A stretch of 64,000 bases of DNA from NCBI RefSeq assembly GCF_009729415.1, contig NZ_MPKW01000023.1:1-64000 (forward strand), in the 5' to 3' direction. The position numbers were made by a program, and so were the translations under genes. The stretch is from Mycolicibacterium sp. CBMA 234. Its GTDB lineage: Bacteria > Actinomycetota > Actinomycetes > Mycobacteriales > Mycobacteriaceae. Below are positions 24,987-32,803 of this stretch, piece by piece; position 1 is the stretch's first letter, and the number at the start of each line of letters is the position of its first letter. Under the pieces are notes generated by a model. That model had not been told where the DNA came from and did not search any database. It saw nothing but the letters and a program-made list of their open reading frames with translations.

Positions 24987-25178
24987 ATGCGGGTTGTAGT
25001 TGATCATGACCGCTGTGAAGGAAATGCGGTTTGCGTGGGAATTGCGCCGGACCTTTTCGATCTGGACGACGACGATTACGCGGTAGTCAAGGCCGATCCG
25101 GTGCCTGCTGACCAGGAAGCGCTGGCCGAGCAGTCCATCGCGGAATGCCCCCGCGCCGCCATTCTCCGCAAAGACTAG
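24987..25178 (+). CDS. 3Fe-4S ferredoxin FdxD-like
   Basis: A 63-aa ferredoxin matching Rv3503c. Cysteines at residues 10, 16 and 54 (C-x5-C ... CP) leave one position of the 4Fe-4S pattern without cysteine, the mark of a 3Fe-4S cluster; the N-terminus reads MRVVVDHDRCEGNAVC. Such ferredoxins donate electrons to P450s, and CYP142 in this window is an obvious candidate partner (inference). The ATG has a strong TAGGAGGG ribosome binding site. It is followed after 39 bases by the SDR gene. Confidence 0.9.
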   Translation: MRVVVDHDRCEGNAVCVGIAPDLFDLDDDDYAVVKADPVPADQEALAEQSIAECPRAAILRKD

Positions 25179-25217
25179 AGGCATTCATAAAATGACGTCG
25201 CGCACGCGAGGAGCAAG

Positions 25218-26135
25218 ATGACAGAAGCACTGGACACGACCGACCTCTCCGGCAAGGTGGCTGTGGTCACCGGCGCCGCCGCAGGCCTGGGCCGTGCCGA
25301 GGCCATCGGGCTGGCGCAGGCCGGCGCCACTGTCGTGGTGAACGACATGGCCGCGGCGCTCGACAACTCCGACGTGCTCGCCGAGATCGCCGCCGCCGGC
25401 TCGAAAGGCGTTGCCGTGGCAGGCGATATCAGTGCCCGCAGCACCGCCGACGAGCTCGTCGCCACCGCGGACGGCCTGGGTGGGCTGTCCATCGTCGTCA
25501 ACAACGCGGGTATCACCCGCGACAAGATGCTCTTCAACATGACCGACGAGGACTGGGACGCCGTCATCGCGGTGCACTTGCGCGGCCACTTCCTGCTGAC
25601 CCGCAACGCGGCGACGTACTGGCGGGCCAAGGCCAAGGAGTCGGCCGACGGCACGGTGTACGGCCGGATCGTCAACACCTCGTCAGAGGCCGGACTCGCC
25701 GGTCCGGTGGGGCAGGCGAACTACGGGGCCGCCAAAGCCGGTATCACGGCACTCACCCTGACCGCGGCCCGCGGTCTGGAGCGTTACGGCGTTCGGGCCA
25801 ACGCAATCGCCCCGCGGGCCCGCACCGCGATGACCGCGGATGTGTTCGGTGCGGCTCCTGGTGTCGGTGAGGTCGATCCGCTATCGCCTGAGCACGTTGT
25901 GAAACTGGTGCGCTTCCTTGCTTCACCCGCGTCGCAAAACGTGAACGGCCAGCTCTTCATCGTTTATGGTCCGACCGTGACCCTGGTAGCGGCGCCGACA
26001 GTTGAGAGCCATTTCACTGCGTCGTCCGCTGAGTGGGACATGACACAACTGAGCTCTACGTTGCGCGGATATTTTGCTGACCGCGATCCGGAACGGAATT
26101 TCTCTGCGACTGCATTGATGGAGTCGAGGGACTGA
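25218..26135 (+). CDS. Short-chain dehydrogenase, Rv3502c-like (17-beta-HSD4-type hydroxyacyl-CoA dehydrogenase)
   Basis: A 305-aa SDR. The cofactor motif TGAAAGLGRAEAIGLAQAG is near residues 19-37, NNAG at about 96, serine in NTSSEAGLAG and the catalytic YGAAKAG near 172. It resembles Rv3502c and the dehydrogenase part of human 17-beta-HSD type 4, which oxidises 3-hydroxyacyl-CoA esters of bile-acid-type side chains. In the pathway it would act after hydration by an EchA19-type enzyme. It lies between the ferredoxin gene and the mce4 operon and ends in a hairpin. Confidence 0.84.
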   Translation: MTEALDTTDLSGKVAVVTGAAAGLGRAEAIGLAQAGATVVVNDMAAALDNSDVLAEIAAAGSKGVAVAGDISARSTADELVATADGLGGLSIVVNNAGITRDKMLFNMTDEDWDAVIAVHLRGHFLLTRNAATYWRAKAKESADGTVYGRIVNTSSEAGLAGPVGQANYGAAKAGITALTLTAARGLERYGVRANAIAPRARTAMTADVFGAAPGVGEVDPLSPEHVVKLVRFLASPASQNVNGQLFIVYGPTVTLVAAPTVESHFTASSAEWDMTQLSSTLRGYFADRDPERNFSATALMESRD

Positions 26136-26146
26136 ACGTCCCGGAT

Positions 26147-26187
26147 CTAGTGCTGACGCGGCGCGGAAAGCGTCGCGTCGGCACTAG
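26147..26187. terminator. Hairpin after the SDR gene, overlapping a KstR operator
   Basis: CTAGTGCTGACGCG at 26147-26160 pairs with CGCGTCGGCACTAG at 26174-26187 with one G-T mismatch around a 13-base loop. It probably ends the ferredoxin-SDR message. The right arm shares its last three bases with the next KstR site. Confidence 0.65.
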
Positions 26188-26198
26188 AACTTGTTACA
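26185..26198. promoter_or_regulatory. KstR-type operator upstream of mce4 (distal)
   Basis: TAGAACTTGTTACA fits the KstR consensus. It merges into TACAGT (26195-26200), a possible -10 element, about 215 bases upstream of yrbE4A. Confidence 0.85.
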
Positions 26199-26275
26199 GT
26201 GACGGTTGCGTCAAAATATTGCCTGAACTGCGATTTTGCATCAGTTTCGGGGGATTTGGCTGTTCTTTTGCCACT

Positions 26276-26289
26276 GGGAACGTGTTCTA
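26276..26289. promoter_or_regulatory. KstR-like operator upstream of mce4 (proximal, one mismatch)
   Basis: GGGAACGTGTTCTA matches the consensus except for G at the first position. It reads on into TAGCTACTAT, which could contain a -10 element. It lies 122 bases before the yrbE4A start, inside an AT-richer stretch. Confidence 0.68.
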
Positions 26290-26410
26290 GCTACTATGAG
26301 CCGGCTCACAAGAGCCAGGTATTACAACGTGGTGATCAGACCGCTGCGAAAGAGGGAATTCCCACTCTTCGCCGTATCTGCTCAACCCGGACCGTGAATG
26401 GAGTCGAAGG

Positions 26411-27175
26411 TTGATCGAACAGCTTGCGGCTCCGGCCCGGGCCGTTGGCGGGTTCTTCGAAATGGCCCTCGACACATTCACCAAGATGTGGCGTCGCCCT
26501 TTTCAGTTCCGGGAGTTCTTCGAACAGACCTGGATGATCGCCCGCGTATCGCTCGTGCCGACCGTGCTCGTCGCCATTCCGTTCACCGTGCTGGTGGCGT
26601 TCACCCTGAACATCCTGCTGCGTGAGATCGGTGCTGCCGATCTCTCCGGCGCAGGCACCGCCTTCGGCACCATCACCCAGCTGGGCCCCGTCGTCACCGT
26701 GCTGGTGGTCGCCGGCGCCGGTGCGACCGCCATCTGCGCCGACCTGGGTGCCCGCACCATCCGCGAAGAGATCGACGCCATGCGCGTGCTCGGCATCGAC
26801 CCGATCCAGCGCCTGGTGGTGCCCCGTGTGCTGGCGTCGACGTTCGTCGCGGTGCTGCTCAACAACCTGGTCTGCGCCATCGGCATCGCGGGCGGATACG
26901 TCTTCTCCGTATACCTGCAGGGCGTCAACCCGGGGTCGTTCATCAACGGCCTGACGGTGCTGACCGGACTGGGCGAGCTGATGCTCGCCGAGATCAAGGC
27001 CGTGCTGTTCGGTCTGCTCGCCGGACTGGTCGGCTGCTACCGCGGCCTGACCGTCAGCGGCGGCCCCAAGGGCGTCGGCATCGCGGTCAACGAGACCGTC
27101 GTCTACGCCTTCATCTGCTTGTTCGTTATCAACGTGATCATGACCGCCATCGGCGTCCGGGTACTGGTGAGGTGA
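26411..27175 (+). CDS. yrbE4A: YrbE4A, permease of the Mce4 sterol importer
   Basis: A 254-aa MlaE/YrbE permease, the same length as the M. tuberculosis protein. About five hydrophobic segments are visible, with the conserved loop ADLGARTIREEIDAMRVLGIDPIQRLVVPRVLA in the middle, the EExDAM/LGI signature of this family. With YrbE4B it forms the inner-membrane channel of the Mce4 cholesterol transporter, energised by an MceG ATPase encoded elsewhere. The start is a TTG preceded by GGAG; the homologous N-terminus (MIEQLAAPARAVGGFFEM) supports it. First gene of a ten-gene run ending at 36894. Confidence 0.92.
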   Translation: MIEQLAAPARAVGGFFEMALDTFTKMWRRPFQFREFFEQTWMIARVSLVPTVLVAIPFTVLVAFTLNILLREIGAADLSGAGTAFGTITQLGPVVTVLVVAGAGATAICADLGARTIREEIDAMRVLGIDPIQRLVVPRVLASTFVAVLLNNLVCAIGIAGGYVFSVYLQGVNPGSFINGLTVLTGLGELMLAEIKAVLFGLLAGLVGCYRGLTVSGGPKGVGIAVNETVVYAFICLFVINVIMTAIGVRVLVR

Positions 27176-27218
27176 TGCGGGGAATGAGCACCCAGCGAGT
27201 AGCGGAGACGGATCGCGC

Positions 27219-28061
27219 ATGAGTTACGACGCAACACTTCGCTTCAAACGAATGTTCCGGGCAGTGCCCGGCATCTTCGACGGCATCGGTGAGCAGGCGC
27301 TGTTCTACGGGGAGTCCTTCCGGTACATCCCCAACGCGCTGACCCGCTACCGCCGCGAGACGATCCGGCTCATCGCAGAGATGACCATGGGCACCGGTGC
27401 CCTGATGATGATCGGTGGCACCGTCGGTGTCGCGGCGTTCATGACGCTGGCCTCCGGTGGCGTCATCGCCGTTCAGGGTTACTCCTCGCTGGGCAACATC
27501 GGTATCGAGGCGCTGACGGGCTTCCTGTCCGCATTCCTCAATGTGCGCATCGTCGCCCCGATCATTGCCGGTATCGCGCTGGCCGCGACCATCGGCGCCG
27601 GCTGCACCGCGCAGCTGGGCGCCATGCGCGTGGCAGAGGAGATCGACGCCGTCGAATCGATGGCCGTGCACTCGGTGTCGTACCTGGTGTCCACGCGCAT
27701 CATCGCGGGCCTGATCGCCGTCATCCCGCTGTATGCGCTGGCCGTGCTCGCGTCGTTCTTCGCGGCCCGGGCCACCACGGTCTACATCAACGGCCAGTCC
27801 GCCGGTCTGTACGACCACTACTTCAGCACCTTCATGGTGCCCACCGACCTGTTGTGGTCATTCCTGCAGGCCATCATCATGTCCATCGCGGTCATGCTGG
27901 TGCACACCTACTACGGCTACAACGCCAGTGGCGGCCCCGTCGGCGTGGGCATCGCGGTCGGTCAGGCCGTGCGCACCTCGCTGATCGTGGTGGTCACCAT
28001 CGTTCTGCTCATCTCCCTGGCCGTCTACGGCGCGTCCGGCAACTTCAACCTTTCCGGATAG
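27219..28061 (+). CDS. yrbE4B: YrbE4B, permease of the Mce4 sterol importer
   Basis: A 280-aa MlaE/YrbE permease. Hydrophobic segments alternate with the conserved cytoplasmic loop CTAQLGAMRVAEEIDAVESMAVHSVSYLVSTRIIAG, parallel to that of YrbE4A. The C-terminal part GYNASGGPVGVGIAVGQAVRTSLIVVV is characteristic of YrbE4B. It follows yrbE4A after 43 bases and precedes mce4A after 13. It forms the heteromeric permease with YrbE4A that receives sterol delivered by the Mce4A-F tunnel. Confidence 0.92.
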   Translation: MSYDATLRFKRMFRAVPGIFDGIGEQALFYGESFRYIPNALTRYRRETIRLIAEMTMGTGALMMIGGTVGVAAFMTLASGGVIAVQGYSSLGNIGIEALTGFLSAFLNVRIVAPIIAGIALAATIGAGCTAQLGAMRVAEEIDAVESMAVHSVSYLVSTRIIAGLIAVIPLYALAVLASFFAARATTVYINGQSAGLYDHYFSTFMVPTDLLWSFLQAIIMSIAVMLVHTYYGYNASGGPVGVGIAVGQAVRTSLIVVVTIVLLISLAVYGASGNFNLSG

Positions 28062-28074
28062 GGGGTGTACGACG

Positions 28075-29277
28075 ATGTCTTCTGGCGGCCCTAAAACCAG
28101 CCATGTGAGGCTCGCGGCAGCGGTGCTCATCAGCATGATGCTGGCCGCCGTGGTGTTCACTTATTTGTCGTACACCGCGGCATTCACCCCCACCGACACC
28201 GTCACGGTGTTGGCGCCCCGCGCCGGCCTGGTGATGGATCCCGACGCCAAGGTCAAGTACCGCGGCATCCAGGTCGGCAAGGTCAAGGACATCGACTACG
28301 CCGGTGACCAGGCCAAGCTGACGCTGTCCGTGCTGAGCGACCAGATGCGCTACATCCCGTCGAACGCCCGCGTGCGGCTCGGCAGCACCACGGTGTTCGG
28401 TGCCAAGTCGGTCGAATTCCTGCCGCCAGAGCATCCGAACAAGGACTCGCTGCGGCCCGGTGCCCAGGTGGCGGCCAAGGACGTGCAGCTGGAAATGAAC
28501 ACGGTGTTCCAGACGCTGACCGACCTGCTCGACAAGATCGATCCGGTCAACCTGAACGCCACCGTCACGGCCCTCGGTGAAGGCCTACGGGGCCACGGCG
28601 ACGACGCCGGTGCCGCGGTCACCGGGTTGAGCAAGTACCTGGCGTACTTCAACCCCAAGCTGCCGACGCTGCAGCAGGACTTCAAGGACACCGCGACGGT
28701 CGCCGGCATCTACGGTGACGCCGCGCCGGACTTGGCAAAGATCTTCGACAACGCGCCGACCGTCAGCAAGACGCTGATCGACGAGAAGGACGACCTGAAC
28801 GCTGCACTGCTCGCGTCCACCGGGTTCGCCAACAACGCCTACGCGACGCTGTCGCCGGCTGCTGACGACTACATCGCCGCCATTCAGCGGCTGCGGGCTC
28901 CGCTGAAGGTCCTGGGTGACTACTCGCCAGAGTTCCCCTGCCTGCTGCAAGGCTTGTCCAAGGCAGTTGACCAGTTCGGTCCGGTGTTCGGTGGCGTCAA
29001 GCCGGGTCTGTTCGTGTCCTCGAACTTCTTCCCCGGCGCGCCCAACTACACCTACCCGGAGAGCCTGCCGATGGTGAACGCCTCGGGTGGTCCGAACTGC
29101 CGTGGCCTTCCGGACGTGCCGTCCAAGCAGTACGGCGGCTCGTGGTACCACACCCCGTTCCTGGTGACCGACAACGCCTACATTCCGTTCCAGCCGAACA
29201 CCGAGTTGCAGTTCGACGCTCCTTCGACCCTGCAGTTCCTGTTCTCCGGTGCGTACGCAGAGAAGGACCGCTACTGA
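28075..29277 (+). CDS. mce4A: Mce4A, sterol-import Mce protein
   Basis: A 400-aa protein with an N-terminal transmembrane anchor (about residues 9-32), an MCE/MlaD domain (YRGIQVGKVKDIDY near 62, SNARVRLGSTTVFGAKSVEF near 94) and the long helical DUF3407-type region of the Mce tunnel. Cysteines in the C-terminal part (PEFPCLL and GPNCRGLP) are typical of MceA proteins. Mce4 imports cholesterol in M. tuberculosis. The stop overlaps an ATG opening a nine-codon mini-frame that leads to the mce4B start. Confidence 0.92.
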   Translation: MSSGGPKTSHVRLAAAVLISMMLAAVVFTYLSYTAAFTPTDTVTVLAPRAGLVMDPDAKVKYRGIQVGKVKDIDYAGDQAKLTLSVLSDQMRYIPSNARVRLGSTTVFGAKSVEFLPPEHPNKDSLRPGAQVAAKDVQLEMNTVFQTLTDLLDKIDPVNLNATVTALGEGLRGHGDDAGAAVTGLSKYLAYFNPKLPTLQQDFKDTATVAGIYGDAAPDLAKIFDNAPTVSKTLIDEKDDLNAALLASTGFANNAYATLSPAADDYIAAIQRLRAPLKVLGDYSPEFPCLLQGLSKAVDQFGPVFGGVKPGLFVSSNFFPGAPNYTYPESLPMVNASGGPNCRGLPDVPSKQYGGSWYHTPFLVTDNAYIPFQPNTELQFDAPSTLQFLFSGAYAEKDRY

Positions 29278-29302
29278 TGTCTGCGAGTGACTGGGGCCGC
29301 CC

Positions 29303-30337
29303 ATGAAACACAAACGCGAAATGATCAACGTCTCGGTGTTCACCGTGGTGATGTTGCTGGTGGCCGGCGGCCTGGTGGTGGTGTTCGGCCAGTTCCGGTT
29401 CGCCGCGACGTCGACCTACCACGCGAACTTCGCCGACGCCTCCCGGCTCAAGGCCGGCGAGGACGTGCGCATCGCCGGCGTTCAGGTGGGTGCGGTCAAG
29501 AGCGTGAAGCTCAAGAGCGACAACACTGTTGACGTCAAGTTCACCGTGAACGAGCGCTACCAGCTGTACACCTCCAGCCGGGCTGTCATCCGCTACCAGA
29601 ACCTGGTCGGCGACCGCTACATGGAAATCGCTTCCGGCCCGGGTGAACTGCGCAAGCTGCCCTCGGGCGGCACCATTGCCCTCTCCAACACGCAGCCGGC
29701 GCTGGACCTTGACGCGCTGCTCGGCGGCCTGCGCCCGGTGGTGAAGGGCCTGGACGGCAAGAAGGTCAACGAGATCACTGGCGCCATGATCGAAGCGCTG
29801 CAGGGGCAGGGCGGCACGCTGTCCGAATTGCTGTCTTCCGGTGGCTCGTTCGCTCAGACCCTCGGCGCGCGGGACCAGCTGATCGGCGACACCATCACCA
29901 ACCTCAACACTGTGCTCGCGACCGTCGACTCCAAGGGCGCGCAGTTCAACACCAGCATCGATCAGCTGCAGCAGCTGATCAGCGGCCTGGCCGAAGGGCG
30001 TGACCCCATCGCCGGTGCCATCGGTCCGCTGTCGTCCGCCGAGAACGACCTGACCGAGATGCTGCAGAAGTCGCGCCGTCCGGTGCAGGGCGTCATCGAG
30101 AACACCCGGCCGTTCGCTCAGCGGATGTACGAGCGGCGTGGCGACGTCAACCCTGTCATCGAGAACCTCGCCGAAAACTACCTGCGGCTCAATGCCCTGG
30201 GCGCGTACGGCGCGTTCTTCAACATCTACTACTGCTCGGTCAAGATCAAGATGAGCGGCCCCGCGGGCAGCGACTTGATCGTGCCGTTCGGTGGTCCTGC
30301 TGATCCGTCGAAGGGCAGGTGCTCGGAACATGGCTAA
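29303..30337 (+). CDS. mce4B: Mce4B, sterol-import Mce protein
   Basis: A 344-aa Mce subunit. An N-terminal membrane segment (about residues 8-30) precedes the MCE domain (AGEDVRIAGVQVGAVKSVKL near 50-69, then YQNLVGDRYMEI) and a long alpha-helical stretch from about 130 to 290 that contributes to the periplasmic tunnel. The C-terminus ends GRCSEHG, with a second cysteine in IYYCSVKIKM, a pattern seen in M. tuberculosis Mce4B. The first eight bases of mce4C overlap its end. Confidence 0.91.
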   Translation: MKHKREMINVSVFTVVMLLVAGGLVVVFGQFRFAATSTYHANFADASRLKAGEDVRIAGVQVGAVKSVKLKSDNTVDVKFTVNERYQLYTSSRAVIRYQNLVGDRYMEIASGPGELRKLPSGGTIALSNTQPALDLDALLGGLRPVVKGLDGKKVNEITGAMIEALQGQGGTLSELLSSGGSFAQTLGARDQLIGDTITNLNTVLATVDSKGAQFNTSIDQLQQLISGLAEGRDPIAGAIGPLSSAENDLTEMLQKSRRPVQGVIENTRPFAQRMYERRGDVNPVIENLAENYLRLNALGAYGAFFNIYYCSVKIKMSGPAGSDLIVPFGGPADPSKGRCSEHG

Positions 30338-31385
30338 GCCGGAGAAAGATCCGCTCCGCACCGGCATCCTCGGTGTCTTCACCGTGGCGTGCCTGGTCTT
30401 GATCTCGTTTGGTTACACGGGACTGCCGTTCTGGCCGCAAGGCAAGAACTACTCCGCGTTCTTCAACGACGCCGGCGGTATCACGCCGGGCAGTGATGTT
30501 CGAGTCTCGGGCATCAAGGTCGGCAAGGTGGGCGACGTGGAGCTCTCGGGCACCTCGGCCAAGGTGAACTTCACCGTCGAGCGCCAGATCCTGGTGGGCG
30601 ACCAGTCGCTGGTGTCCATCAAGACCGACACGGTGCTGGGCCAGAAGTCCCTCTGGGTCACCCCGAAGGGTGCTAAGGAAGCAACGGTTATCCCGTTGGG
30701 CCGCACCACAACTCCGTACACGATCAACACCGCGTTGCAGGATCTGGGTGAGAACAGCAGCGAGCTGGACAAGCCGCAGATGGAGCAGGCGCTCAAGGTG
30801 CTGACCGACACCCTGCATGATGCGACCCCGCAGTTACGCGGCGCGCTGGACGGGGTGGCGACGCTGTCGCGGAGCCTCAACAAGCGCGACCAGGCGCTCG
30901 AGCAGCTGCTCGGCCACGCCAAGAAGGTGTCCGACACCTTGGCGCAGCGCGCCGACCAGGTGAACAAGCTCGTCACCGATGGCAACCAGTTGTTCGCCGC
31001 ACTCGACCAGCGGCGTGAGGCGCTGGGCACCCTGATCTCCGGTATTCGCGGTGTCTCGCAGCAGCTTTCGGGCTTCGTCGCGGACAACAAGCGGGAGTTC
31101 GGTCCGGCGCTGAAACAGCTGAACCTGCTCATGGATCAGTTGCTGCAGCGCAAGGAACACATCAGCGAGGCGCTCAAGCGGCTGCCGGGTTATGCCACCG
31201 CGCTCGGCGAGGTGGTCGGCAACGGCCCGGGCTTCAACATCAACCTGTACGGTCTGCCGCCGGCAACCATGACGGAAGTGTTGCTCGACACCTACTTCCA
31301 GCCGGGCAAGCTGCCTGCCAGCCTCGGCGACATGCTGCGTGGCTACATCTCTGAACGGATCGTCGTGAGGCCGAAGTCACCATGA
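30330..31385 (+). CDS. mce4C: Mce4C, sterol-import Mce protein
   Basis: A 351-aa Mce subunit starting MAKPEKDPLRTGILGVFTVA, the start chosen because it matches the family N-terminus and gives an eight-base overlap with mce4B; an earlier in-frame GTG would overlap much more. One N-terminal membrane segment, an MCE domain (TPGSDVRVSGIKVGKVGDVEL), then a helical region with regularly spaced leucines (SRSLNKRDQALEQLLGHAKK) to about residue 290. It overlaps mce4D by four bases (ATGA). Confidence 0.91.
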   Translation: MAKPEKDPLRTGILGVFTVACLVLISFGYTGLPFWPQGKNYSAFFNDAGGITPGSDVRVSGIKVGKVGDVELSGTSAKVNFTVERQILVGDQSLVSIKTDTVLGQKSLWVTPKGAKEATVIPLGRTTTPYTINTALQDLGENSSELDKPQMEQALKVLTDTLHDATPQLRGALDGVATLSRSLNKRDQALEQLLGHAKKVSDTLAQRADQVNKLVTDGNQLFAALDQRREALGTLISGIRGVSQQLSGFVADNKREFGPALKQLNLLMDQLLQRKEHISEALKRLPGYATALGEVVGNGPGFNINLYGLPPATMTEVLLDTYFQPGKLPASLGDMLRGYISERIVVRPKSP

Positions 31386-32803
31386 TGAAGAACCTGAAGT
31401 CGCGTGGGGCGATCATCGCCCTGGTAGTGGCACTGGTGGCGGTCGTCGCCGGTGGCGCCTACCTGCTGTGGCCGTCGCGTGGCGGTCACAAGGTGGTCGC
31501 CTACTTCACCAACGCCGTCGGCTTGTACGAAGGCGACGACGTGCGGGTGCTCGGTGTGCCGGTCGGGACCATCAATTCGATTGAGCCGCAGCCTGGTTCG
31601 GTCAAGGTCTCCATGACCGTGCAGGACGGCGTGAAGATCCCGGCCGACGCGCGGGCGATCATCATCTCGCCGAACCTGGTGGCGGCACGGTTTGTGCAGT
31701 TCACCCCGGTGTACAACGGCGGCCCGGCGCTGGCCAGCGGTGCCGAGGTGCCGCTGAGCCGCACCGGTGTCCCGGTGGAGTGGGACGACGTCAAGAAGCA
31801 GCTCACCCAGCTCAGCCAGCAGCTGGGCCCGCAGGACGGTGCAGCGCAGGGCCCGCTGGGTGCCTTCATCAACCAGGCCGCGGACACGTTGGACGGCAAC
31901 GGCGACTCGTTCCGCAACGCGTTGCGTGAGCTGTCGCAAACCACTGGGCGCCTTGGTGATTCGCGTGGCGACCTGTTCGGCACCGTCAAGAACCTGCAGA
32001 TTCTGGTGAATGCGCTGGCGCACAGCAACGAGCAGATCGTGCAGTTCACCGACCACGTGGCCTCCGTGTCGCAGGTCCTGGCGGAGAGCTCGTCCGGGCT
32101 GGACCAAACGCTCGGCGCGCTGAACCAGGCGCTGGGCGATGTCAAAGGTCTGCTGAAGGACAACAACAAGGCCCTGATCGATCAAGTCGGCAAGCTGGCG
32201 GAATTCACTCAGGTGCTGACCGACAACAGCGACAACATCGAGCAGGTTCTGCACGTCACGCCGAACGGTCTGGCCAACTTCTACAACATCTACAACCCCG
32301 CGCAGGGCTCCCTGGATGGTCTGTTGTCGTTGCCGAACTTCTCGAACCCGGTGCAGTTCCTGTGCGGCGGTAACTTCGACGTCGGTGCCACTCCGGACAA
32401 CTACAAGCGGGCGGAGATCTGCCGGCAGCGCATGGCACCGGTCCTGCGTCGTATCGCGATGAACTACCCGCCGATTCTGTTCCATCCGATCAACAGCATC
32501 ACCGCCTACAAGGGTCAGGTCATCTATGACACCCCGCAGACCGAGGCCAAGGCGCAGACGCCGGTGCCGTACCTGCAGTGGCAGTCCGCGCCCGGTGTGG
32601 TTCCGCCGAAGGTCCAGCCGGACGGCACGCTCAGTGATCTGATCCTGCCGCCGCCGCCCGTCGTCGGCCAGATTTCGCCGGCCACTCCGCCGGTGGGTCC
32701 GGGGTCGACGCCGCTGAACGGCTCGGGCCCGCTGCCCGGACCGGCTCCCGCCCCGGCGCCCGTGGGCGCACCGCTGCCCGCTGAAGCTGGAGGTGGCAAC
32801 TGA
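31382..32803 (+). CDS. mce4D: Mce4D, sterol-import Mce protein
   Basis: A 473-aa Mce subunit: N-terminal membrane segment (about residues 12-30), MCE domain (EGDDVRVLGVPVGTINSIEP near 52-71), helical tunnel region, and a C-terminal tail after about 405 rich in proline and glycine (LILPPPPVVGQISPATPP and PGPAPAPAPVGA). Mce D subunits typically carry such a proline-rich extension, which may reach through the cell envelope. The ATG overlaps the mce4C stop; its own stop overlaps the ATG of mce4E. Confidence 0.91.
   Translation: MMKNLKSRGAIIALVVALVAVVAGGAYLLWPSRGGHKVVAYFTNAVGLYEGDDVRVLGVPVGTINSIEPQPGSVKVSMTVQDGVKIPADARAIIISPNLVAARFVQFTPVYNGGPALASGAEVPLSRTGVPVEWDDVKKQLTQLSQQLGPQDGAAQGPLGAFINQAADTLDGNGDSFRNALRELSQTTGRLGDSRGDLFGTVKNLQILVNALAHSNEQIVQFTDHVASVSQVLAESSSGLDQTLGALNQALGDVKGLLKDNNKALIDQVGKLAEFTQVLTDNSDNIEQVLHVTPNGLANFYNIYNPAQGSLDGLLSLPNFSNPVQFLCGGNFDVGATPDNYKRAEICRQRMAPVLRRIAMNYPPILFHPINSITAYKGQVIYDTPQTEAKAQTPVPYLQWQSAPGVVPPKVQPDGTLSDLILPPPPVVGQISPATPPVGPGSTPLNGSGPLPGPAPAPAPVGAPLPAEAGGGN

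Noticed and set aside
22523..25003. An 826-codon plus-strand open frame opposite fadE27 and fadE26
   Set aside because: It mirrors two clearly recognised acyl-CoA dehydrogenase genes, is rich in Arg, Gly and His, and has no family features.
26199..26414. A 71-codon frame between the KstR site and yrbE4A as a protein gene
   Set aside because: It lies in an AT-richer promoter region, spans the second operator and lacks mycobacterial third-position GC bias. It is mentioned only as a possible leader in the findings.
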